Below are positions 20,601 to 26,516 of a stretch of 49,630 bases of DNA, piece by piece (position 1 is the first letter of the stretch; each line of letters opens with the position of its first letter). The DNA comes from Opitutaceae bacterium. GTDB taxonomy: Bacteria; Verrucomicrobiota; Verrucomicrobiia; Opitutales; Opitutaceae. Below the pieces are notes generated by a model. It ran no database searches. It worked only from the letters and a program-made list of their open reading frames with translations, and had not been told where the DNA came from. The DNA lies in the NCBI GenBank assembly GCA_003151495.1, contig PLXR01000116.1:1-49630 (forward strand), in the 5' to 3' direction. The position numbers and the translations under genes were made by a program.

Positions 20601-21480
20601 CGACCGCAACAATCCGGCGAGCCCTAATTTTGGCGCGTACAAGGACGGCTACTCGGCAATCACGACTCTGTTTCCCGGCAGTCCGACGGTATCCACATCC
20701 AACAGCGGAAATCCATCCGTTGACAGCATAACGATGGCGACCCGCCTCGTCGAATCCACCAACGGTGGAGATATCGCAATGCTGTCGCCCAGAGGATACG
20801 TGACAGTCGGCAGGGCATCCGACGCCCAGACGGTTAGTCAGGGAATCCTGACAGAGTCCGGAGGAAATATATCGATCTTTGCACAGAATGACATCGGTGT
20901 CGGTACCTCTCGAATATTCACCCTAAAGGGCGGGAACGAAATTATCTGGTCTACGCTCGGAAATATCGCGGCAGGAAGCGGCTCGAAGACTGTGCATTCG
21001 GCGCCGCCGAGCCGGGTATTGATCAATCCCCAAAGCGCCACGGTCGAGAACGACCTGGCGGGATTGTCGACGGGAAGCGGCATAGGCGTGCTTGCAACCC
21101 TGGTTGGCGTGGCGCCGGGTGACGTCGACCTGATCGCCCCGGCGGGAACGATCGACGCAGGCGACGCGGGAATCCGAGCGTCGGGAAATGTGAGCGTGTC
21201 GGCCCTCCACATCGTGAACGGTTCGAACATCCAAGCCTCCGGTGCGACGACCGGTGTGCCCACCGTTGCCGCGCCGAATATCGGGGGACTCACTGCGGCA
21301 GCGAGCAGCACTGCCGCGTCGTCGGGCGCCGCTACTTCGGTTTCCAGCCAGCAGCAGAACGAGGCCCAGGCGCAGGGGAACGTGATACCCTCCATTATAA
21401 ACGTCGAGGTGCTTGGCTACGGGGGCGGCGATGACGAAGTTGCTGGACTTCCATCGGCAATCGACGCCCCGACGGGTTGA
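8626..21480 (+). CDS. Giant two-partner-secretion exoprotein (filamentous haemagglutinin family, DUF3739)
   Basis: A 4,284-aa TpsA protein. After a signal peptide (MSRPTRGVHSSGLSRALFCT and on, ending near residue 33) comes a short Ala-rich helix. The haemagglutination/TPS domain follows at about 105-270, with NANGIIFG at 240-247 matching the family's NPNGI(I/V)F motif. About 3,700 residues of Gly/Ser/Thr/Ala/Val-rich beta-helix repeats follow. The end (about 3990-4215) carries the DUF3739 features: NGGDI, GILTESGGNISIF, SRIFTLKGG, PGDVDLIAPAGTIDAGDAGIR and NIQASGATTGVP. I found no cysteine after the signal peptide, which suits passage through the outer membrane unfolded. The frame is open from 8512, but that ATG sits inside a terminator hairpin, so ATG 8626 is chosen. 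The partner transporter TpsB is the next gene. Likely role: surface fibre or adhesin; the target is unknown. Confidence 0.92.
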   Translation: MSRPTRGVHSSGLSRALFCTACLALVATRAGAGDLLRGGSSPTPSQGSPASPTKGTATPVNLVAGDVLRRTAAALQAVKAMQAAAQAAAGAATAARNLGINPRYPTQGMPDVTDGLNVPNSSGPGLSVAYTNGAPTLWVGAAAPIQKTSSGSNNPTQVTVTVDQQQQQAYLQWQTFDVGKSTSLVFDQSAGGSSAGNWIAFNYIRDPSGRPSQILGSISSVGPANSQGASTTGGQVYVINANGIIFGGSSQVNTGALVASSLPINTNLVQRGLLNNPDEQFLFSALALAPGTNGPTPGFDPTAATAGIAPAQTPYDPAGTGASGSKYPYGDVTVQAGAQLTAPSSNFVGGKVALVGANVTNAGIIATPDGQAILAAGLQVGWAAHSSSDATLRGLDVYVGQVADSSLPNQPPSGIATNADTGTLLSTGQPSPTAGLIDAPRGDVTLAGAAVNQLGVIDSTTSVSYNGQVDLLAAYNSLSGRGFSVAPFFPQATGPVALGADSLTQILPQVGDSATVAATSLALPSTVVIQGGNVTFAGSSDAGALLFAPNGAVTVDAGSWRFTSGGIIAGGVVSSNSLAAFTFDGGTITLADNAGIDVSGSENVSASVQENIVAVQLLGPQLAGSPLQRNGPLRGQTIYVNVLDTGTYNGQPWVGTPLADTSGYVGLIPHSVGELTVNGGTVSLQAGTAVHLNSGSTIDVAGGWSNYAGGTVQTSKLLYQGKLVDISQATPDHVYDGIYTGTSTVADAKWGVTSTVSSPLPLGTLLSSYVQGGNGGSVAITAGSITTNGSLFGQTYAGQNQRQPFVPYTSSTPQTVASAGIDPRVWELNSVPAPSSLSLTFQQQYLVGPGLYASFSPSPPDIYFLPATALPPNDPNALILSPSLTDPDATTYGGFGNLTIDDSAGNEKINAQSQLVVPPVPSTQTITIPAGVTLETAPGGSVSLSAANLQVQGGIVAPGGKVSLTSSDFWSNSPYLTGSGASTYGIPAYNPLRGNLTVGPQGTVSTDGLIVDNRSSAGQTEPLITAGGSAALSGSNVTLAAGAVVSANGGASIGATGRVTYGGGGAVALEAGGEAASGITILGGSLSFDVAGQINSAPAFAPLQAYSGSSGGKLTLESSLIQVGTSPGVTPPAGALVLPSAMAAGGGSQGFFNAGGFSGFTLIGLGDVLDPTSADAPLMNSQGKVVTGTAVAIASGTATAPTLIHPRVKQLQVIPGASGSWQTQILVPFTYQNTPASLTFSAPGVINQTNQLVGFNALVARGDIVVGAGATVQTDPQTSSGGGVSLTGQTVTVLGNVIAPGGTISIKGGPDSTTLFPGQVRGLITVDLGPDSQLSTAGLTLLTPDNAGRVPGEAGYVNTGAVVGGGSVTLSGNIVTESNPSNPNSVINVSGWSDANDHWGLLEMAPQYSGVATNPVLLQTQMQTLIPTVEAKNGGTITLKAAQALFPDKKMIGAAGGAGAAGGTLTVSGQTFGTLPGSGDFFDTLQVTAAGPTIPGSFYSAGQTAIGRAVLGSGGTPLSGLNLANFAASSFSAGRFDSLNLYGAVFFQGTSPINLAAKGELTIGGDASAYSGAGFVSSNVAVSLNAAEVFLGQSYLPPVPLADEPLIFTDGQTFPATGGVGSLTVSAGSNANPGLINIGNLTLQNISVTNLTSVAGDVQGYGTVDIAGNLTIAADAVYPSTAKRFTIDAYSTTPQNGVVQPGTVMFEASSATPARPVPLSAGGTLSVYASVINQNGVLYAPLGTVNLGWDGAGTAPATDRITGLPVPSTQTLALGAGSLTSVSGNSAGYVSGAGLPIPYGINLNGTSWIDPTGVDITSGGPPAKAVNLQGVGVTIANNATIDASGGGNLYAYQFVPGTGGEGDILTAASGSFAVLPGYAASYAPFAAFNGNRSNTNAINLLYPDLGYSSNALSVGEQVRIDLGNGSGAQTYTLLPARYALLPGAFLITPMAGSPVPSALPTVQPDGSYVTVGYLFNGFDPTQPLYSNFAVATGTAASGAAGAPSSANTVVRTRAQYADYLATTFFNSAKPGTSGSTNVPAIPGPDDGGQLAITATGSLSLHGSIDARAAGGGQGGGVDISGSNSEAIVINDTGVAPSSGATSNTLFLSAGELSNFGAGSLLVGGTLAGSKVTITAPSLEVANDSGAALQGSDIILAANGSLTVDPGAVIQATTAAGSAANLQITDTVQLAPASSMAAAGAPSKLTLGKGGTSVTFVQTVPKGETLTASAAGTLVDVGGGITTFAAGATFTSASTALAQGSSLSFTASGGGTLTLTGTGAALPVTLGDGTLLRVSGSATATTTRIPIASPAVPTVPTLEIGAKAVLSGASVVVDSTNVARIDSTAILSGGISLRSGQISLVLDPSLAGPAASASPTSLILSGPALKGLQANATSLSLVSYSSIDTYGSGTIGGPSDTAIELHTGEIRGFDQGTGGQALGATTADTSVTFEAKAITLDNGPGAKGPGPISAGGGAGAVTFDATAGAISLGANTLGIDQFANVALTATGGVLVLGSSATPGALAVSGNLTLSAPIVTGAVGAVGTLSATQGSLTIAPLAGGTATVKSGLGASLTLQGSSVDVTGDISLPSGNITVSANGATASTGGVSIGGTLDVAGKAQAFNADTAYTDGGQIALNSSNGSVALLPGGYLSVAAPSGGGNAGAISVSAPSGAFSIASVSTSQNGVSVPSLDGSAPKGQAGTFSLDVMNLSDASGNITASLGPLETILGAGDFALSQSIRVRTGNVIVDGAVKARTLLLSADDPAAKSGNIEVTPSGEIDASGPAGGTVELDASGGVTLDSGSAISVRGVNFNDAGRGGSVTLHAGSYVGSGAKAPSDLRNPTTGLFAGGAMVDISAGSTVDLSVANDHALQLNPGGASASTPPGSITVPSGVAVYFPGGTPGNDSVTITQDGVATLADGTVRTFKAGSALQLPSQSTLTLSNSGSITFAGGSGGSIPVDVPSQLAGGGVLNLSPVNATDLTAFNATGTLTLEARQVFDPFKTNPFDRTAFMPVDVRIDPIAGKVLGASSIAAVGIDVFDLTPSKAQLGSPAAAATIDATVQGLIQQNQALFAGGYSLNLNGYTLKVAGHTAAITAVLAGGNTALSGLLHVRPGAEIVNALGDLDMNTTWDFAQTAVYSPKPGVTKTVMLDRFGANDLEAGNLFLRARGDIVLGQGVDPVTGNVTFGSLNDGFSGFDGSDNSTLVAAQMLPAGLQSWSYRLTAGADLSAADSTRVLSQTTLAADRGGIGMGSILLGQGSADLAAFDTNFTSDFYQTIRTGTGGIGLYAGLNIELLDNLFSIYTAGTQAAPFASFLASPTSNAQFSSNGGDVALAAQGSIEHRNAEGQPDSSKELPLNWLDRQGSFNSLAGQFVSGNSTAWWVDFTNFFEGVGALGGGNVTLTAGGNIANVDAVIPTNERATSQIGAGTGGIAVDRLAADQPTLELGGGDLEVRSGRSTSGGVYYVERGQGLITAGTSITTNGTRAALSANLASAVPALLGSPQSWLPTTLFLGDGNFTVQGTDGVLIGAVANPFLLPAPAGSNSYFSTYAAEDAIRVASLTGSVTLKDSPDSDQGTGSASGSLLDWLGEISATGGTERTLGSTTQPWLALNVPQISAFGTLVGIMPPTLRATAYSRDINLVGGFTLSPSADGQLALKAAGSVNGFQPNSAAASISTAPAQWGSAVINLSDANPAAIPSVADPLSQATSTAFSNVNSLFAESGSITGAYAVLQTQLALHSPGLLHAGDPNPVVIDAAGGNISGLTLYSAKHAQVSAGADITDVSLYVQNDAPGDITSVVAGGGIIPYDPSSPLRGEVTASKQLFLNGGSQAAAPGSGNPNSGDIQIAGPGTLEVLAGGNINLVQSVGAAPSNGTSTGITSIGNSANPYLPFQGANIVMTAGIPGIGGLGNAAPGLANSSIDFTDFISGFIDPLTAPSDSKRYLPELANMLGVSEPAGATPEVIWASLESLPTSSPAELRDQLAFDAFFLVLRDAGRDRNNPASPNFGAYKDGYSAITTLFPGSPTVSTSNSGNPSVDSITMATRLVESTNGGDIAMLSPRGYVTVGRASDAQTVSQGILTESGGNISIFAQNDIGVGTSRIFTLKGGNEIIWSTLGNIAAGSGSKTVHSAPPSRVLINPQSATVENDLAGLSTGSGIGVLATLVGVAPGDVDLIAPAGTIDAGDAGIRASGNVSVSALHIVNGSNIQASGATTGVPTVAAPNIGGLTAAASSTAASSGAATSVSSQQQNEAQAQGNVIPSIINVEVLGYGGGDDEVAGLPSAIDAPTG

Positions 21481-21532
21481 GTTATCCGGTTCAATGCCGA
21501 GTGGCGGAAGGGGGTTGGTCGGTGCGAAGGAG

Positions 21533-21562
21533 GGGACATTCAGGCGCGGTTTCTGTTACAAT
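21533..21562 (+). promoter_or_regulatory. Candidate promoter for the TpsB-Ton-porin genes
   Basis: GGGACA (21533-21538), 18 bases, then TACAAT (21557-21562): four and five of six matches to sigma-70 consensus. It lies in the 174-base gap between the exoprotein stop and the TpsB start. A weak inverted repeat (CTCAGG 21591-21596 with CCTGAG 21611-21616) follows before the start codon. It could give separate expression of the transporter and Ton genes; read-through from the exoprotein is also possible. Confidence 0.4.
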
Positions 21563-21654
21563 TCTGCGCAAACGCGGGAGGGACTTGAAACTCAGGCTAG
21601 GGGCAATTTTCCTGAGCTTTTGCTATCAAAACGCTCCTTCAGCGCATCTTTTGT

Positions 21655-23346
21655 TTGCGCCCACAACGTCCTGACATTCGGACTCTTGCCCGCTGCCCGA
21701 GACGGAGTCGTGCGCTCTTCCAACGAGCATGGCTCACGGTCCTCCGGGCGTTGCCGCTCGGTGCAGGAATTTCGCTTTGGACGGCGATGAACGCCGGCCC
21801 TGCAGGATACTTCTTCATCTCCGAATACCGCGTGCACGGCGTCCATTCCATCACCTCGCTGGAAATCGAGAAGGCGGTTTATCCGTTCCTGGGTCCCGCG
21901 CGCACCGCGGATGACATTCAGGGGGCATGCTCGGCGATCGAAAAAACCTACCAGGCACTGGGATACGGGGCCGTCTCTGTCAGCCCGCTCGGCTCGGCAA
22001 ACCGGTCGGGCACGGTCGAGCTCCAGGTTACGGAGGGAAAGGTGGAGCGCCTCCGGGTTAAGGAGGCGCATTATTTTTCGCCCGAGAAGATCAAGGAGGC
22101 GGCCCCATCGCTCGCCGAGGGACGAGTGATCAATTTCAACGACATCAGCAAGGACGTGGTCGGGTTGAGTCAGCTGCGCGAGCGCACCGTGACCCCGACA
22201 CTGCGCCCGGGTTCAGAGGCCGGAACCTACGACATAGATCTCACCGTGAAGGACTCGCGCCCTTTCCATGCAAGCGCCGAGCTGAACGACGACAGGACAC
22301 CGAACACGAAGCCCCTGAGGCTGACCGCATCGGTGAGCGACTCCAACCTCTGGCAGTCCGGCCAGGGTGCCGGCTTCAGTTTCGAGGAAGCGCCGCAGCG
22401 CCGGTTGGATTCGGAGGTGTTCTCGGGCTACTTCCTTGGACGAGTTCCCGGCAATGACTGGCTCAGCATCATGGTCCAGGGCACGAAGCAGGACAGCAAC
22501 ATCTCGACGCTTGGTGGCTCCACGGTCGCGGGACCCGGTACGACAGCCGAAATCCGCACGATGATGGCGCTGCCGAACGGCAAGGATTGGAGCACGGGCA
22601 AGGACTGGGAGAATTTCGCGCAGTCGGTCTACGTGGCGATCGGCTACAAGCATTTCAAGCAGAGCGTGAATCTGACCCCGAGCTCGACCACGACGGCAAC
22701 AACGGGTGAGATCGTGACGCCGATCACCTACTATCCGGTCACAGCGGGCTACTCGGCGACCTGGAGCGGCGCAGGAGGCAAGGGCCCAACAACGGGGATC
22801 GACGCCTCCGTAACGCTCAATTTTCGGGGAATGGGCAGCGGACCGAGGGAATTTGACCTGAACCGGTTCGGCGCCGACGGCAGCTTTACCATATTCCGGG
22901 GCGACGTCTCGCACACCCATCCCTTGCCCGGCGGATGGGAGGCCTATGCAAAAGTGTCGGGCCAGGTCGCGAACCAGCCGCTCGTGAGCAGCGAGGAGTC
23001 CAGCGGGGGAGGGGAGCAGACGGTCCGGGGATACCTTGAGTCGGAGGTCGTAGGGGATGACGGCGTCTTCGGCACCTTCGAGCTACGCTCGCCCGCGGTC
23101 CTGATGATGGGACAGGAGCGTGAATGGCACTTCTACGTCTTCGGGGACGCAGGGAAGCTCAAGGTCATCGATCCCCTGCCCGAGCAGGTGGCGCACTATT
23201 CACTCTCAAGCATCGGCGTCGGCAGCCGGCTTTCCCTTTTCGACCACGTGAGCGGCGGGTGCGACGTGTCGTATCCGCTCATCAGCCAGACGTACACACA
23301 GGCGCACCAGCTCCAGTTCAGGTTCCGCGTGGGGCTGGAGTATTGA
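21655..23346 (+). CDS. TpsB outer-membrane transporter (ShlB/FhaC/HecB family)
   Basis: A 563-aa Omp85-superfamily transporter for the adjacent exoprotein. After an N-terminal hydrophobic stretch (about 25-45) come POTRA domains (about 53-130, ISEYRVHGVHSI to ELQVTEGKVERLRV, and about 131-198). A 16-strand-type barrel fills 199-563. The conserved lid-loop motif VRGY is at 457-460 (GEQTVRGYLESE), and the last residue is aromatic (Tyr), as expected for BAM-inserted barrels. The first possible start in frame is a TTG at 21655; the next ATG (21787) would remove the export signal, so TTG is taken, with low certainty. Its stop lies 5 bases before the ExbB-fusion start, so the genes are probably co-transcribed. 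Confidence 0.9.
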   Translation: MRPQRPDIRTLARCPRRSRALFQRAWLTVLRALPLGAGISLWTAMNAGPAGYFFISEYRVHGVHSITSLEIEKAVYPFLGPARTADDIQGACSAIEKTYQALGYGAVSVSPLGSANRSGTVELQVTEGKVERLRVKEAHYFSPEKIKEAAPSLAEGRVINFNDISKDVVGLSQLRERTVTPTLRPGSEAGTYDIDLTVKDSRPFHASAELNDDRTPNTKPLRLTASVSDSNLWQSGQGAGFSFEEAPQRRLDSEVFSGYFLGRVPGNDWLSIMVQGTKQDSNISTLGGSTVAGPGTTAEIRTMMALPNGKDWSTGKDWENFAQSVYVAIGYKHFKQSVNLTPSSTTTATTGEIVTPITYYPVTAGYSATWSGAGGKGPTTGIDASVTLNFRGMGSGPREFDLNRFGADGSFTIFRGDVSHTHPLPGGWEAYAKVSGQVANQPLVSSEESSGGGEQTVRGYLESEVVGDDGVFGTFELRSPAVLMMGQEREWHFYVFGDAGKLKVIDPLPEQVAHYSLSSIGVGSRLSLFDHVSGGCDVSYPLISQTYTQAHQLQFRFRVGLEY

Positions 23347-23351
23347 ACCCA

Positions 23352-25385
23352 ATGAGCACCTCCATGTCCGCACCCATCCCGAAGAAGAAAGCTGCCGTGC
23401 GCCAGCCCGACCCCCGGGCGGGTTCCTTTGGTCTCCTCCTGGCGGCGGCGCTCTTCCTTGCCTTCGCGAGTCCGGCGGGTGCCTGGTGGGACAGCGAGTG
23501 GACCCTGCGAAAGCAGGTCGTGCTGGACACAACCGGCACGGGCGTCCCGATCAGCGACCCGATCGGGTCGGTCCCCGTCCTTCTTCGGCTCCATGACGGC
23601 AACTTCCGGTTCGACGCTGCGAAGGCGGACGGGACAGACCTCAGGTTCGTCGCGGAGGACGACAAGACTCTCCTTGCGTTCCACATTGAGAAATTCGACT
23701 CGGTGCTGAACGAGGCGTATGTCTGGGTGAACGTCCCCGCCGTCAAGGGAGCGGCCAAGACCTCGTTCTGGCTCTATTACGGCAACACCGGGAACAAGGC
23801 CGTAAAGGTGGAGAACGCGAAGGAAACTTACGATTCAGGCACGACCCTGGTCTATCATTTCAACGAGCGGGGCCAGCCCAGCTTTGATTTCACGGGCCAG
23901 GGCAACAACGCGCAGAACGCCGGCGTCGCCGCCGATGGCTCGATGATTGGTACGGGCCTGCGGCTCGACGGGCGGACTGCCGTCACGATCTTTGCCAGTC
24001 CGGCCATGTCGTGGCGCGAGGCGGGGCCCATGACTTGGTCGGCATGGGTGAAGTTCGGCCAGCCGCAGACCCAGGCGGTCTTCTTCAGCCGGCGGGACGG
24101 ATCCAACCTGATCATCATCGGCGCAGACATGGGCGTTCCGTTCGTGGCAATGACCTACAACGGGGGGGTGGTCCGAAGCGGCGCCGGCTCGCCGGTCGCA
24201 CCGGGCAGCTGGCACCACCTGGCCGTGGTGGCGTCGGGGCCCAGGGTCGACCTCTACCTTGACGGCGAGCCCTTCAGCAACGTCATCGAGCCGCTTCCGG
24301 CGCTCAACGGTCCCAGCCTCCTCGGGGGGGATCCCGCATCCGTTGCCAACGGCATCACGGGCTTCGTCGGGGAAATCGACGAGCTGCAGATCTCGAGCGT
24401 GGCGCGCTCGCCGGGCTTCATTAGGTTCGCCGCGGTCGAGCAGGCGGGAGACTCGGGTTCGAAGCTCCTGGCTCTAGGCGCCGACGAGCAGCAGACGAGC
24501 ATCTTCAGCTTCCTGAAGAAGGGCTACATCGGGGTCATCATCGGCTCGCTCACCCCGGACGGCTGGGCGGTAATTGGGCTCCTTGGGATCATGTTTATAA
24601 TCAGCTGGTTCGTCATGATCAGCAAGGCCCTGTTCCTTAACCGCGTCGGCAAGGGCAATGAGGCGTTCCTCAGGGAATGGCGGAAGATGGGCAACAAGTT
24701 CGGGGCGATCGACTCCAAGAATGGAGGCGGCGAGCAACCCGCGGCGGCAGGTGCGGCCGTGTCCGCGGTTCCGGCTGGAGGCGAGCCCGTGAGGGGCGGG
24801 ACGAGTGCCAAGGCTGCTGCGGGCGCAAGTGATCCTACGAGATACGGCGGCACCATGCCGGCGAAGAAGGTGGCAAAGGCGCCCTCAAAGGGAGGCGTGC
24901 TCCGCTACTCCCCGCTCTACCACGTCTACCACCTGGGAATGGAGGAGATCCGCCACCGTTTGGCGGACAAGAGGGAGGCGGGGAAGGTGAATGTCATCTC
25001 CGCACGGTCCATCGAGGCCATACGCGCAACCCTTGACGGAGGGGTGGTTAGGGAGTCGCAGCGCCTCACCAGCCAGATGGTGCTGCTGACGATCGCGATC
25101 TCCGGCGGGCCGTTCCTTGGTCTCCTGGGCACGGTCGTGGGCGTCATGATCACCTTCGCCGCCGTGGCCCAGGCGGGCGACGTGAACGTTAACGCCATCG
25201 CCCCCGGCATCGCGGCGGCGCTCGCGGCGACCGTGGCGGGGCTTGCCGTGGCGATCCCGTCACTCTTCGGCTATAACTACCTGCTCACACAGATAAAGGG
25301 GATGACGAGCGACATGCAGGTCTTCGTGGACGAGTTCGTGACCAAGCTTGCCGAGTTCTACCAGGAGGACGAATCGGAGGATTAG
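23352..25385 (+). CDS. DUF2341-LamG-ExbB fusion (MotA/TolQ/ExbB proton channel)
   Basis: A 677-aa membrane protein with a large exported front end. Signal peptide at about 20-44. A DUF2341 domain (about 45-165, starting WWDSEWTLRKQVVLD) precedes a LamG/concanavalin-like domain (about 170-375: TLVYHFNE, GTGLRLDG, MTWSAWVKF, SWHHLAVVASG, GEIDELQIS). The ExbB part has membrane helices near 403-425, 575-605 and 615-650 and the channel signature GGPFLGLLGTVVGVM. An unusual Ala/Gly/Lys-rich insert (about 455-530) lies in the cytosolic loop. ATG 23352 is chosen; the frame runs back to 23124 but that would overlap TpsB. It should pair with the following ExbD and TonB to turn proton flow into work, with the lectin-like domain in the periplasm. 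Confidence 0.9.
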   Translation: MSTSMSAPIPKKKAAVRQPDPRAGSFGLLLAAALFLAFASPAGAWWDSEWTLRKQVVLDTTGTGVPISDPIGSVPVLLRLHDGNFRFDAAKADGTDLRFVAEDDKTLLAFHIEKFDSVLNEAYVWVNVPAVKGAAKTSFWLYYGNTGNKAVKVENAKETYDSGTTLVYHFNERGQPSFDFTGQGNNAQNAGVAADGSMIGTGLRLDGRTAVTIFASPAMSWREAGPMTWSAWVKFGQPQTQAVFFSRRDGSNLIIIGADMGVPFVAMTYNGGVVRSGAGSPVAPGSWHHLAVVASGPRVDLYLDGEPFSNVIEPLPALNGPSLLGGDPASVANGITGFVGEIDELQISSVARSPGFIRFAAVEQAGDSGSKLLALGADEQQTSIFSFLKKGYIGVIIGSLTPDGWAVIGLLGIMFIISWFVMISKALFLNRVGKGNEAFLREWRKMGNKFGAIDSKNGGGEQPAAAGAAVSAVPAGGEPVRGGTSAKAAAGASDPTRYGGTMPAKKVAKAPSKGGVLRYSPLYHVYHLGMEEIRHRLADKREAGKVNVISARSIEAIRATLDGGVVRESQRLTSQMVLLTIAISGGPFLGLLGTVVGVMITFAAVAQAGDVNVNAIAPGIAAALAATVAGLAVAIPSLFGYNYLLTQIKGMTSDMQVFVDEFVTKLAEFYQEDESED

Positions 25386-25400
25386 TCCCCGACACCCGCC

Positions 25401-25802
25401 ATGCACGCACAGTCCGAGGAAAAACCCTACGATGACATCAACATCACGCCGATGCTGGACCTGGCCTACGTGCTGCTGGTCATCTTCATCCTCATGTGCA
25501 CGGCCTCGGTCCAGGGCGTGAAGGTGAACCTGCCGAAGGCGAGCGCGGCCCCAAGCCTCGCGAAACCGAAGACGCGCGCCATCACGGTCAACAACGAGGG
25601 GAAGATATTCCTGGATACAATCCCGGTTTCACTCCAGGAGCTGGAGCAGCGCCTGACCCAGGCGAAGGCGCAGGGGGGCGAGTTCCCGGTCGTGATCAAG
25701 GGGGACAGCCAGACCCAGTACCAGGGGATCATGGACGTGCTGGACATCCTCGGCAGGCTGGGGCTGTCCCAGGTGGGCCTGGCGACAAAGACAAGGGCTT
25801 GA
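25401..25802 (+). CDS. ExbD/TolR family biopolymer transport protein
   Basis: A 133-aa inner-membrane protein with one N-terminal helix (about 18-36) holding the essential aspartate Asp20 in NITPMLDLAYVLLVIF, matching the proton-path Asp of ExbD. A periplasmic ExbD fold follows (ITVNNEGKIFL, VVIKGDSQTQYQGIMDVLDILGRLG). It lies 15 bases after the ExbB fusion and 3 bases before the TonB gene, a tight ExbB-ExbD-TonB order. It forms the stator with ExbB. Confidence 0.95.
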   Translation: MHAQSEEKPYDDINITPMLDLAYVLLVIFILMCTASVQGVKVNLPKASAAPSLAKPKTRAITVNNEGKIFLDTIPVSLQELEQRLTQAKAQGGEFPVVIKGDSQTQYQGIMDVLDILGRLGLSQVGLATKTRA

Positions 25803-25805
25803 GCC

Positions 25806-26483
25806 ATGGGCCTCAACGACGAATACGACTACCAGGGGCCGAGCGGCTCCAAGAAGTATGGACTCCTCTTCGGAGTCGGGCTTGTCGTGCTCGTTGTCGC
25901 GGGCCTCGTCTTCGGCCGGATGTTGACGGGTAAGCACGCTCCGACGGGCAAGATGCCGGAGGTCGTGATGATCAAGCCCCTGGCCCCGACCCCGCCTCCG
26001 CCTCCGCCACCGAAGGTGGAGCCGCCCAAGGAAATGGTCCAGAAGATGGTCGAGCAGACTCCCATCGACCGCCCCGAGGACAAGCCGGAGGAGCCCAAGG
26101 ACGCGCCGGCGCTGACCACGAGCCTGACCGGTCCCGGAAACGACGGATTTGGCCTCTCCGGTGGCAACGGAGGGGGCTCAGGAGGGGGTGGTCACAGCCA
26201 GGGAAGCCAGTTCGGATGGTATGCCGGGGAGGTCCAGAAGACGATCCAGGAGGCACTTAGCCGCAACCCGATCTCCAGCCACGCCCAGTTCTCCAGGAAG
26301 GCGCGCGTATGGGCCGATGCCAGCGGACGCGTCACCCGATTCAAACTGGCGGGGGCGACCGTGGATCCGTCGGTCGACAGAGCGATCGAGGAGGCGGTCA
26401 CGGGCCTTCAATTCCCCGAGCCGCCGCCCCCGAACATGCCGATGCCGATAGTGATGCGCCTCACGGCCCGCCGCCCGGGCTGA
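25806..26483 (+). CDS. TonB-family energy transducer
   Basis: A 225-aa protein with a TonB layout. A cytosolic N-tail is followed by one membrane helix (about 18-40), a Pro/Lys/Glu-rich periplasm-spanning segment (about 55-110, with PTPPPPPPPKVEPPKE) and a Gly-rich hinge (about 116-138). The TonB C-terminal domain (about 142-225) includes VWADASGRVTRFKL, VDRAIEEAVTGLQFPEPPP and IVMRLTARR. It would carry energy from the ExbB/ExbD motor to an outer-membrane partner. No TonB-dependent receptor is nearby; the adjacent outer-membrane proteins are TpsB and the porin. Confidence 0.93.
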   Translation: MGLNDEYDYQGPSGSKKYGLLFGVGLVVLVVAGLVFGRMLTGKHAPTGKMPEVVMIKPLAPTPPPPPPPKVEPPKEMVQKMVEQTPIDRPEDKPEEPKDAPALTTSLTGPGNDGFGLSGGNGGGSGGGGHSQGSQFGWYAGEVQKTIQEALSRNPISSHAQFSRKARVWADASGRVTRFKLAGATVDPSVDRAIEEAVTGLQFPEPPPPNMPMPIVMRLTARRPG

Positions 26484-26516
26484 GCGCAGGCACAATACCA
26501 GGAACTCCGACAATTC

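Noticed and set aside
23124-23351. Longer N-terminus for the ExbB fusion
   Set aside because: It would overlap the TpsB barrel gene by more than 200 bases; ATG 23352 yields a signal peptide and operon-like spacing.
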